DNA of 64,000 nucleotides from Ignavibacteriota bacterium (GTDB lineage: Bacteria; Bacteroidota; Ignavibacteria; SZUA-365), in contig JACRFB010000004.1 in NCBI GenBank assembly GCA_016218045.1, positions 30,493 to 94,492 of the forward strand. Direction: 5' to 3'. This document shows, one piece after another, positions 17,369 to 24,845 of this stretch (positions are counted from its first letter, which is position 1; each line of letters starts with the position of its first letter). The notes under the pieces are model-generated. The model did no database searches, was not told where the DNA came from, and saw nothing but the letters and a program-made list of their open reading frames with translations. A program made the position numbers and the translations under genes.

Positions 17369-18157
17369 ATGAATTTGGGTCTCAGCGGAAAAATCGCGCT
17401 GATCGCGGGAGCCAGCGACGGACTCGGCCGCGCAGTTGCGGAATCGCTCGCGGCGGAAGGCGCGCGTCTCATCCTGTGCGCTCGCAGAGCCGAAGTACTT
17501 GCCGATCTCGTCGCCGCATTACGCGCCACCCATGGTACGGATGCGGAATATATCGTCGCAGATCTCGACACGCCCGAGGGGGTGGCCCATACTACGGCCG
17601 CGGCGCTGTCGATGTGGGGCCGCGTCGATGTGCTCGTGACCAACAACGGCGGACCCGCGCCCGGCTCCTTCGAGGAGCACGACGACGAGAGCTGGGAGCG
17701 CGCGTGGAACCGCACGCTCATGAGCGCCGTCCGCTTGATACGCGGCGTGCTGCCTTCCATGCGCGCGCAGCGGTTCGGACGCATCATCAACATCACATCG
17801 ATCAGCGTACGGCAGCCCGTAGCGCGCCTGCTGTTGTCGAACGCGTACCGCGCCGCCGTAACGGGCATGGCCAAGACGCTCGCCGACGAGGTGGCCGCCG
17901 AGGGAATCACAGTGAACAACATTGCGCCGGGTTATGTGGATACTGCGCGTCTGGCTCATCTGCTCGAAGACCGTGCTGCACGTAACGGCAGCACGCCCGA
18001 GCAGGAGCGCGCCGCCCTGTACGCTGTGACACCCATGCGGAGGCTGGGACGCCCGTCCGAAGTCGGCGCAACAGCCGCCTTCCTCGCGTCGGATCAGGCC
18101 GCGTATATCACGGGCTCAACACTGCTGGTGGACGGCGGCTTGTACCGCGGCGTGTAG
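17369..18157 (+). CDS. Short-chain dehydrogenase/reductase-like protein with altered catalytic pair
   Basis: 262 residues, Rossmann fold with GASDGLG (14-20), NNGG (92-95) and the C-terminal ITGSTLLVDGG, so it resembles FabG-type SDRs. The usual Y-x3-K is not there: aligning the block before AAVTGMAKTLA puts Ser157 where Tyr and Arg161 where Lys should be (SNAYR). The FabG-like BKR_like subgroup is known to lack these residues. It may therefore act differently or be non-catalytic. ATG 17369 is preceded by AAAGG and avoids an upstream low-complexity stretch. Divergent from def; metallophosphoesterase follows after three bases. Confidence 0.88.
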   Translation: MNLGLSGKIALIAGASDGLGRAVAESLAAEGARLILCARRAEVLADLVAALRATHGTDAEYIVADLDTPEGVAHTTAAALSMWGRVDVLVTNNGGPAPGSFEEHDDESWERAWNRTLMSAVRLIRGVLPSMRAQRFGRIINITSISVRQPVARLLLSNAYRAAVTGMAKTLADEVAAEGITVNNIAPGYVDTARLAHLLEDRAARNGSTPEQERAALYAVTPMRRLGRPSEVGATAAFLASDQAAYITGSTLLVDGGLYRGV

Positions 18158-18160
18158 TCC

Positions 18161-19324
18161 ATGAAAAAACAATTCCTGATATTCTTCGGCATAGTGATTC
18201 TGATCTTCGCCGCCCTGCAGTGGTATCTGTACACGAAGGGCGCGGCGGCGTTTGCAGACTATCCACAGGCGCGTACGTGGTACACAGTGATCTTTACCGT
18301 TTGCGCATGGGCGTACCTCGCGGGACGTGTGCTCGAACGTGTCATGTACGGACGACTGACGAGTGTCCTTGTTCATATCGGATCGCTGTGGCTCGGCGCG
18401 ATGATCTATCTCCTTCTCCTGTGGCTGTGTGTCGATGTGATCGGCCTGGTGATGGATCTTGCCTCTCTTCAGCCGCCGGAATTTCTGCGTTCAACGATAA
18501 CACCCCTGTCGCTGTTTCTCGTGATACATGTGCTGGCCGCAGGTCTCGTTGTGTATGGTTGGTGGAACGCGCGCAGTCCGCATATCACAACCCTGACGCT
18601 TGACGTGCAGAAGAAGTCGTCACTACCTTCGATCGTGTTCGCAGTGGCGAGTGATATCCATCTGGGAACGGTGATCAGTCACAGGCGTCCTGCGAGAATC
18701 GTGGAGTGTATCAACGGCATCGAGGCCGACTGCGTGCTTTTGCCGGGCGATGTGATCGACGAGGATCTGCGTCCGGTGGTCGAGAACAATCTCGGCGAAA
18801 TGCTGCGCACGATCCGCGCGCGTCACGGTGTGTACGCGGTGACGGGTAATCACGAATTCATCGGAGGGGCCGACGCCTCCGTTGCGTATCTCGAGGAACA
18901 CGGGATCACCGTGTTGCGCGACTCGTGCGTGCTGCCGGGCGGCCTGTTCACTCTCGCGGGTCGCGAAGACCGCAGTGTTCGCCAGTTCGCGGGGCGCGGC
19001 CGCGCGTCCCTCGTGGAGTTGCTCCGCGATGTCGATCACACACTGCCGCTTGTGCTGATGGATCACCAGCCCTTCCGACTGAGTGAGGCGGTGGAGGCGG
19101 GTGTGGATCTCCAACTATCCGGGCACACGCATCACGGGCAGCTCTGGCCTTTCCATTGGATCACACAAAAAATCTTCGAGGTATCGTGGGGCTACCGCCT
19201 CCTTGGTCGCACACACGTGTACGTGTCGAGCGGCGCGGGTTTCTGGGGACCACCCATGCGTATCGGAAACACTCCGGAAGTTGTGAAGGTCACGCTGCGT
19301 TTTGTTGGGTCCGCTGAATCTTGA
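18161..19324 (+). CDS. Membrane-anchored metallophosphoesterase
   Basis: 387 residues. About four N-terminal membrane segments (first at 5-22, the rest to about 132) precede a calcineurin-like phosphoesterase domain with SDIHLG, LLPGDVIDED, TGNHEF, MDHQP and SGHTHHGQLWPF, which supply the two-metal site. The layout resembles the YkuE/YaeI-type group, some of which act on lipid substrates; the substrate here is unknown. It begins three bases after the SDR stop and probably shares its transcript. Confidence 0.9.
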   Translation: MKKQFLIFFGIVILIFAALQWYLYTKGAAAFADYPQARTWYTVIFTVCAWAYLAGRVLERVMYGRLTSVLVHIGSLWLGAMIYLLLLWLCVDVIGLVMDLASLQPPEFLRSTITPLSLFLVIHVLAAGLVVYGWWNARSPHITTLTLDVQKKSSLPSIVFAVASDIHLGTVISHRRPARIVECINGIEADCVLLPGDVIDEDLRPVVENNLGEMLRTIRARHGVYAVTGNHEFIGGADASVAYLEEHGITVLRDSCVLPGGLFTLAGREDRSVRQFAGRGRASLVELLRDVDHTLPLVLMDHQPFRLSEAVEAGVDLQLSGHTHHGQLWPFHWITQKIFEVSWGYRLLGRTHVYVSSGAGFWGPPMRIGNTPEVVKVTLRFVGSAES

Positions 19325-19379
19325 AGTCCGCACATCGAGCACTGCGCGGTTCTTCAAAGTGAATCCGGTATGTGACGGG

Positions 19380-19409
19380 GACAAATAAATATTTTCTCCA
19401 TTATTTGTC
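19380..19409. repeat. Inverted repeat GACAAATAA/TTATTTGTC
   Basis: A perfect 9-bp inverted repeat with a 12-base AT-rich spacer, directly downstream of the metallophosphoesterase gene. It overlaps the predicted -35 region of the following lipoprotein gene, so it could be an operator; it could instead be a weak terminator. Confidence 0.55.
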
Positions 19410-19432
19410 TTAATCTTACTTCTGTATATATT
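19405..19432 (+). promoter_or_regulatory. Predicted sigma-70-like promoter for the small lipoprotein gene
   Basis: TTGTCT (19405-19410), 16-base spacer, TATATT (19427-19432), about 70 bases before ATG 19502. The region is clearly AT-richer than its surroundings. The -35 half lies within the right arm of the inverted repeat at 19380-19409. Confidence 0.45.
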
Positions 19433-19501
19433 ACATCAAGATCCATGGCACGTGTGTCGACACACGCCCCCCATTCACGTTTCATTTCGAAGAGGACCCG
19501 C

Positions 19502-19918
19502 ATGAAGCACGTTGTAATGCTGTTTTTCGTCGCCCTCCTGTTCAGCGCGTGCAACACCGAAGCGCCGGTCGATCCGGCCGCCTCGCAGTCGCCCGCACCC
19601 GAATTTATGATCTCGACCGATCAGACGTCGAGCGGCGCCGATGTGGCCGTGACCGATGAAAGAATCGATCAGCGCGTGCGCCTCGAGGTCCAGCAGCTTA
19701 CACGCCTCCTGTCGCTCACGCCGCGTCAGCAGCTTGCCATCGCCGACATTCTGAAGAAGAAGTACGAGACGCAGGCGCAGCTCATGCGCCGTCTGCAGAA
19801 CGATCCTGTGGCGTTGCGCCGCGCCCTTGCGCAGCTTGAAACACGCGCGAACCAGGCCATCATGAATCTGCTTACACGCGAGCAGCTTCTGCGCTGGAGA
19901 CGGTTTAAAGGTCTCTGA
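19502..19918 (+). CDS. Small Spy/LTXXQ-like lipoprotein
   Basis: 138 residues. Short signal peptide with Cys17 in LFSAC, so probably a lipoprotein. The mature part is mostly helical: LTRLLSLTPRQQLAIADILKK contains an LTxxQ-type motif, followed by QLMRRLQNDP and a second helix. This resembles small Spy/CpxP-type periplasmic proteins that bind unfolded proteins or metals, but similarity is weak. ATG 19502 is chosen because the preceding in-frame ATG at 19445 adds a polar stretch before the signal peptide. It has its own predicted promoter and a clear terminator. Confidence 0.75.
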   Translation: MKHVVMLFFVALLFSACNTEAPVDPAASQSPAPEFMISTDQTSSGADVAVTDERIDQRVRLEVQQLTRLLSLTPRQQLAIADILKKKYETQAQLMRRLQNDPVALRRALAQLETRANQAIMNLLTREQLLRWRRFKGL

Positions 19919-19951
19919 TCCGCTGCACGTGTATCGCGGTACCTGTTTTAC

Positions 19952-19976
19952 AGCGCCCTCCGGGGCGCTTTTTTAT
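19952..19976 (+). terminator. Rho-independent terminator
   Basis: Stem AGCGCCC/GGGCGCT with a 4-base loop followed by six T, 33 bases after the lipoprotein stop. It is a textbook plus-strand intrinsic terminator. Confidence 0.92.
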
Positions 19977-20153
19977 TATGCGCCCACTGCTTCCTCCATT
20001 TGAAAGAGCGCGGTCGGGCTATGTTGTTCATTGAACGCTGCGTACCAGGCACCGATCACTCGTATATAATTTTCCAGAGTGGTACATTGTCGCTACGAAC
20101 CGATTGGAGCGGTTCGTCATGATGACACATATTTCATACGATGGGTTTCCACC

Positions 20154-20888
20154 ATGGATGAATCCCTCATTCCCTTACACGGCGGCTATCGGAAGCTGAA
20201 AAGTTTTCAGCTCGCGCAATTGGTGTACGATCTCACTGTCCGCTTCTGTGACAGATACATCAACACCCGCAGCAGAACACACGATCAAATGGTGCAGGCA
20301 GCAAGGTCCGGTACGCAAAACATTGCCGAAGGAAGTCAGGTGAGCGGCACATCGAAAAAGATGGAGATGAAGCTCACAAGCGTTGCACGCGCAAGTCTCG
20401 AGGAGCTGCGCCGAGATTATGAGGATTTCCTTCGTCAGAGGCGGCTCGCACAGTGGGGTCGGAACGATCAACGACGAGCTTCACTGATTGCCGCGCGTCC
20501 TCAAAGCGCTGACGATGTTGCTCGGTGGGCCAAACAACTCTATGAGAGGCAGCGTGATGTGTCGTTGTACTCGCATGGACACAATGGACAACATGGACGA
20601 GCCGAAGAGCAGGCATGCACTCCTTCGGAGATGATGATAGATGGTGCAGACCCCCGTTCATCGGGATCATCCTCCATCTCGTCCAGCAAGTCCACCAGGC
20701 CTGAGCCCGTTACAGTTGCGCCCATGCCGGAAATAGCCGCCAATGCCGCACTGACACTTCTTGCAGTGGCCTGTTCGCTGTTGGATCGTCAGATTGCGGC
20801 TCAGGCACAAGCGTTTACCACCGAAGGAGGATTCACCGAACGTTTATATCAAACACGCAAGAATTTCAGAGAGGGACGCAAGGGGTAA
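20154..20888 (+). CDS. Four-helix-bundle (S23-like) protein, long variant
   Basis: 244 residues. Residues about 10-105 (KLKSFQLAQLVYDLTVRFCDRYI, QMVQAARSGTQNIAEGSQVSG, SLEELRRDYEDFLRQR) match the S23/IVP four-helix-bundle family known from 23S rRNA intervening sequences and, in relatives, from Avd proteins of diversity-generating retroelements. The tail about 185-244 (NAALTLLAVACSLLDRQIAAQAQAF, TERLYQTRKNFREG) matches the four-helix-bundle suffix region; the linker is variable. No rRNA or reverse transcriptase lies nearby, so the role is open (possibly nucleic-acid binding). ATG 20154 fits the family start. Confidence 0.85.
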   Translation: MDESLIPLHGGYRKLKSFQLAQLVYDLTVRFCDRYINTRSRTHDQMVQAARSGTQNIAEGSQVSGTSKKMEMKLTSVARASLEELRRDYEDFLRQRRLAQWGRNDQRRASLIAARPQSADDVARWAKQLYERQRDVSLYSHGHNGQHGRAEEQACTPSEMMIDGADPRSSGSSSISSSKSTRPEPVTVAPMPEIAANAALTLLAVACSLLDRQIAAQAQAFTTEGGFTERLYQTRKNFREGRKG

Positions 20889-21001
20889 ATCGTCGTGAGC
20901 GGAGGTGCTTCTGAAAAACAGTAGATATCCTGCGTGACGAGCCCAGATTCGGGAGTACGGCTGTTCGCTTCGGAGAGACGGCGTGCCCCCGATTTCAGGC
21001 T

Positions 21002-22165
21002 TCAGGGATGTGTACCGAGAATGACTCCCTGAAGATTGATATGTCCGGCACGATGACCGGTATGGATCGCGAGAAATCCACCAGAATAGCTTCCAACACT
21101 GTAGTACTTCATCGGTACCACGATGTTCCCTGTCCGGTCAATAATACCGCGATTTATCCATGAACCGTCGCAAACGCACATCATTCCGACCGACGCGTAC
21201 CCATTGACGAAATCACGCCCGGAGTCGAACCCGAACAGTGCTGTTCCACTTCGATTAATATAGCCCACGCTTTCAACACCGGCCCAATGTTTTGCTGCAA
21301 TCCCGTCGTGGAAATCACCAACGTACGGTGCGATATCCGAAATGACAGTGCGTCCGTTCCTGTCGATAAAACACGGCCACGTCGAACCGAAGCGGCAAAC
21401 CGCGGCCAGGCCTTCGGAGAACTGCCTGCATGTGCCCCGCGTGCCGAGACTGTCCATGTTAAGCACTGTCCTCCCTGCAGCATCGATGTACTTCCAGGTG
21501 CCGTCGAAGGAACGCACTGGAGCTAGACCTTCTGAGAACGATCCACCCTCCTTGTAGATCGTCGGGATGATCAACGATCCGTTTCTATCGATGTAGCCGA
21601 TTCTGGCGCTGTCATCGGCGACGCACGCGAGGTTCTCCGAGAAGTCCCACGCCGAGGAAAATCGCGGCTGAACGATCCAGTTCCCCGCGACGTCGATGAA
21701 ACCATATTTGCCGCTCTTGCTCGGCTTCGCGACAGCCACACCTTCACTGAATCCTCCGATATAATGGAAAGAGGGCGCCAGCACTGTTTTGCCATCCTTG
21801 TCCATGATGCCGTACAGTACCTGGGCACTCGCATCGAGCGATCCGGTGTGACACACAACAACCCCGTGATGAAAGCAGTCACCGCCCGTGTAACGTCCTG
21901 ACCAGAGATAGAACGTGTACGGCGTTGTGTAGAGCAGCGTTCCAGTCGTGTCGATCACGCCGTAGTTGCCGTCCAGCTTCCGTATAACGGCGAGCCCTTC
22001 GGAAAAATCTCCCACTTCCAGGTACTGCAAGCCGATGTCCACTGAAGCGCATTCGCAAGGAGCGGTCGGACTCTCGTCCTGGCACCCTGCACAGAGCACG
22101 AGAAGAAAGGCAATGATAGGGACGTTCGTTCGGTGCATGAGCGTCATTATTCGGGCGAGTACCAT
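21002..22165 (-). CDS. WG-repeat lipoprotein
   Basis: 387 residues. After a signal peptide with lipobox LCAGC come about seven to eight repeats of the WG/KWG type: FSEGLAVI plus YGVIDTTG, FSEGVAVA plus YGFIDVAG, FSENLACV plus GYIDRNG, FSEGLAPV plus YIDAAG, FSEGLAAV plus FIDRNG, and two weaker copies. Such repeats form beta structures on surface or periplasmic proteins, probably for binding; function is unknown. ATG 22165, 22147 or 22138 could all start it; 22138 gives the tidiest signal peptide. Convergent with the four-helix gene. Confidence 0.85.
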   Translation of the reverse strand: MVLARIMTLMHRTNVPIIAFLLVLCAGCQDESPTAPCECASVDIGLQYLEVGDFSEGLAVIRKLDGNYGVIDTTGTLLYTTPYTFYLWSGRYTGGDCFHHGVVVCHTGSLDASAQVLYGIMDKDGKTVLAPSFHYIGGFSEGVAVAKPSKSGKYGFIDVAGNWIVQPRFSSAWDFSENLACVADDSARIGYIDRNGSLIIPTIYKEGGSFSEGLAPVRSFDGTWKYIDAAGRTVLNMDSLGTRGTCRQFSEGLAAVCRFGSTWPCFIDRNGRTVISDIAPYVGDFHDGIAAKHWAGVESVGYINRSGTALFGFDSGRDFVNGYASVGMMCVCDGSWINRGIIDRTGNIVVPMKYYSVGSYSGGFLAIHTGHRAGHINLQGVILGTHP

Positions 22166-22224
22166 ACTTCGGCGTCATCGTTGAATCGCGTATGCGTGCC
22201 ACTGGTTGAGGCATCATACGCCGT

Positions 22225-22386
22225 TCATGCGAGAGATGCAACGGTATAGATCACACGCCAGTTCGTGCCCTTCTTCGTGAAATGCGTCGTGTGTTCACGA
22301 TGGCGTTGGAGCCGAAGTTCGAGATCCTCGGTAGATCCCGTGTAGTGGAATCCTTCATCGCTGATCAACACGTAAGTTATGTACAT
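22225..22386 (-). pseudogene. Truncated GIY-YIG endonuclease-like remnant
   Basis: A 53-residue frame starting MYITYVLISDEGFHYTGSTEDLELRLQRHR matches the first half of small GIY-YIG (UvrC N-terminal-like) proteins, with YTG where YIG is usual. It stops after RVIYTVASLA, before the conserved Glu helix, so the catalytic domain is incomplete. The frame extends upstream into the tRNA-fMet gene, but that part is not protein-coding. It is most likely a decayed copy; an intact relative is at 32964-33338. Confidence 0.65.
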
Positions 22387-22430
22387 GACCTTCAAGCGTA
22401 CAGTATCAGCCCCTTCCGGTGCACGATGCA

Positions 22431-22459
22431 AAGACCCCTGGGGATGCCAGGGGTCTTTT
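22431..22459. terminator. Bidirectional terminator downstream of tRNA-fMet
   Basis: AAGACCCCTGG, 5-base loop, CCAGGGGTCTT, with T/A-rich flanks on both sides. It lies 4 bases beyond the tRNA 3' end on the minus strand and so likely ends its transcript; the mirrored flanks would let it work in both directions. Confidence 0.8.
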
Positions 22460-22463
22460 CTTG

Positions 22464-22536
<73 letters not shown>

Positions 22537-22648
22537 ATCAGATTACAAGTATACGGCATGGATCGGAGAAATGCAAATTTCAGCGAGTGAGTTTCTCTTG
22601 TGATGGTGCGTGTGCCAACCCGGCAGAGATTTATTACCATAAATACAA

Positions 22649-22690
22649 CCTCCCCCGCCGGTGCAACACACCGCGCGGGGGAGGGTTTTT
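22649..22690. terminator. Long GC hairpin, likely terminator
   Basis: Ten-pair outer stem CCTCCCCCGC/GCGGGGGAGG with an inner CGGTG/CACCG-type stem; a T5 run follows on the plus strand, and a T-rich stretch lies on the minus side. It lies 95-136 bases past the stop of the minus-strand S8 protease gene and upstream of the tRNA, so it probably isolates the two transcripts. Confidence 0.7.
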
Positions 22691-22705
22691 GACAGCAGGA
22701 GAGGT

Positions 22706-22772
<67 letters not shown>

Positions 22773-22784
22773 GCATCCTCCGCA

Positions 22785-24605
22785 TCAGGGCCGGTTCACC
22801 GAAAGCTGCGGCGGATTGTGCGTGTTGGCGGAGCTGAGGTAGATGAAGCCGCTGCCGCTGAGATTCGTGACAGACATGGTGATGCTGCCCACGGTGTTCT
22901 TCAGCTTGTTGGTGCTGATCACACACTGGCCCGCGCTGTTGGTGGTTGCGCTGCGGCTGCCGTTTGCACCACCGCTCCACGAGACGGAGACGGTGACACC
23001 CGACTGCGGCTGATTCGACGCGTTGTGCACGGTCACGGTGAGATCGCCATACCAACCGCCGTTCTGACGCCGGGCCGAGATCGACAGATCCTGCTCGTGC
23101 ACTTCACGCTTTGTGGTGGCCGACGCGACGGTGGTCCACGACGAGTAGCCGTTGGCATTTCCCGCGCGCACGCGATACCAGAACGTCGTGCCCTGCGCGA
23201 GACCGGTGTTCGAATACGACGTGGTGTTCGCCGCTACATCTGTTAGAGCCGAGAAACCTGTGGTCGCGCTGGTCGTGGAACGCTCGATGTAGAAGCGGTC
23301 CTCATCGGTGGAATTGTCGGTCCACTGCAGATTGATCGCCGTTGCCGACGCGGCCGTGGCGGTGAGATTGCTCGGTGCCGCAGGAGCCGCGGGGGGAGGC
23401 GGCGTGCCGGTGATCTGATTGTACAGAAGTTTGTTCGGCGAGCCGGTGCCGATGCCCGTGAGCACGCCGTTTGTCGCGCCGTTCACGATGGCGCTCACAA
23501 CCTGCGTGACCGTGGCGCTGGGATTGGCGCTGAGATACAACGCCGCCACACCGGCCACATGCGGCGTAGCCATCGAGGTGCCGTTCCACGAGGCGTAGGT
23601 GTTGGTGCCCGTCATGGTGGACGAATAGATGCTGGAGCCGGGCGCGAAGATATCGACACAACTGCCGTAATTCGAGAACGAGGAACGCGCGTCGCTGCTC
23701 GTAGTCGCGCCAACCGTGATCGCCGATGCAACACTCGCGGGCGAATAGTTGCAGGCCACGGCGTTGCTGTTGCCCGCGGCCACCGCGTACACCACACCCG
23801 AGGAAATCGAATTCGCAACCGCAGTGTTGAGCGCGCTGGAATACCCGCCGCCCAGCGACATGTTCGCTACCGATGGTCCGCTGTGATTCGCCGTCACCCA
23901 ATCGACGCCGGCAATCACCTGGCTGTTGAGTCCGCTGCCGTTGCAGTCGAGTACACGCACACCGATCAGATTCACATTCTTCGCAATGCCCACGGTGGTG
24001 CCGCCCACTGTGCCGGCGACGTGTGTGCCGTGGCCGTGGCAGTCGGCGGTGTTGGCATCGTTGTCGATGAAGTCGTAGCCCGACTGCACACGTCCGCTGA
24101 ATTCCTGATGGTCGGGACGGATGCCCGTGTCGATGATGTACACGTCCACATTCGAACCGTCGTTCGGATAGTTGTACGTCTGATTCAAGGGCAAGGCGTT
24201 CTGATCCACACGGTCGAGACCCCAGCTCGGCGGACTCGTCTGCGTGCCGTTCACCGACATGATGGCGTCGGCTTCCACGTACTCGACGTTCGGATTACGG
24301 CGAATACCCTCGAGCGCCTGCGCGGGAAGAGTCGCGGAGAAACCCTTCAGGGCGTAGCGGTAGCGCAGATGGATTTTTCCTCCGTGGGTCCGGATCAGTT
24401 CGTCGGCCATCGCGTCGGGATTGCCGATCGACTGTTTGAACACCACGATATATCGGTCGGTGAGATCGAACTCACTGCCCGATTTCGCAAAGGTCGGGCC
24501 CTGGCCGCCCGCGGGGGCGCTTAGCGGACTGGTCGGGCGTGTGTCGTCGCTGCAGGCCGCAAGAAGCAAGACTGCGGCCAGCGCCAAGTACATACCGGAT
24601 TTCAT
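22785..24605 (-). CDS. Subtilisin-like (proteinase K-type, S8) secreted lipoprotein protease
   Basis: 606 residues. Lipobox LLAAC (Cys18); I9-type propeptide about 50-118; S8 catalytic domain about 125-395 with Asp159 (IDTGI), His192 (HGHGTH), oxyanion Asn279 (AAGNSN) and Ser344 ([12 protein letters not shown]). A Pro/Ala linker leads to a fibronectin type III domain (about 408-497), then a C-terminal Ig-like domain of unknown type. It would mature by removal of the propeptide and act outside the inner membrane. No T9SS tail is seen; the lipid anchor is more likely. Possible role in nutrient acquisition (inference). Confidence 0.93.
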   Translation of the reverse strand: MKSGMYLALAAVLLLAACSDDTRPTSPLSAPAGGQGPTFAKSGSEFDLTDRYIVVFKQSIGNPDAMADELIRTHGGKIHLRYRYALKGFSATLPAQALEGIRRNPNVEYVEADAIMSVNGTQTSPPSWGLDRVDQNALPLNQTYNYPNDGSNVDVYIIDTGIRPDHQEFSGRVQSGYDFIDNDANTADCHGHGTHVAGTVGGTTVGIAKNVNLIGVRVLDCNGSGLNSQVIAGVDWVTANHSGPSVANMSLGGGYSSALNTAVANSISSGVVYAVAAGNSNAVACNYSPASVASAITVGATTSSDARSSFSNYGSCVDIFAPGSSIYSSTMTGTNTYASWNGTSMATPHVAGVAALYLSANPSATVTQVVSAIVNGATNGVLTGIGTGSPNKLLYNQITGTPPPPAAPAAPSNLTATAASATAINLQWTDNSTDEDRFYIERSTTSATTGFSALTDVAANTTSYSNTGLAQGTTFWYRVRAGNANGYSSWTTVASATTKREVHEQDLSISARRQNGGWYGDLTVTVHNASNQPQSGVTVSVSWSGGANGSRSATTNSAGQCVISTNKLKNTVGSITMSVTNLSGSGFIYLSSANTHNPPQLSVNRP

Positions 24606-24845
24606 AATGGCTCCGTATCTGGTGGAAAAGGAAATAACGAGGTTCTGACTGCGGGAAACGTAGAAAAATCGAGTGACATCGGCAAGACCAATTCACTTTT
24701 CCTCACATTTCGTATTGAAACGTACCCGCCCACGTGGAGCGGCGGAAATGTGCGCGGATCGATGCCGCCGTTTCCGGCGGTACCATCGGTCGAAGAAGGT
24801 GCAGATGTGAGAAGAAAAATCGGATCGTCATGAAGCAGAAGCGCG

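Noticed and set aside
20154..20888. Diversity-generating retroelement accessory (Avd)
   Set aside because: No reverse transcriptase and no template/variable repeat pair found in the window; kept as an S23-like protein only.
24606..24845. Lost histidine-kinase domain of the PAS protein by frameshift
   Set aside because: No H-box, N-box or G-box sequence can be read in any frame between the PAS stop and the S8 gene.
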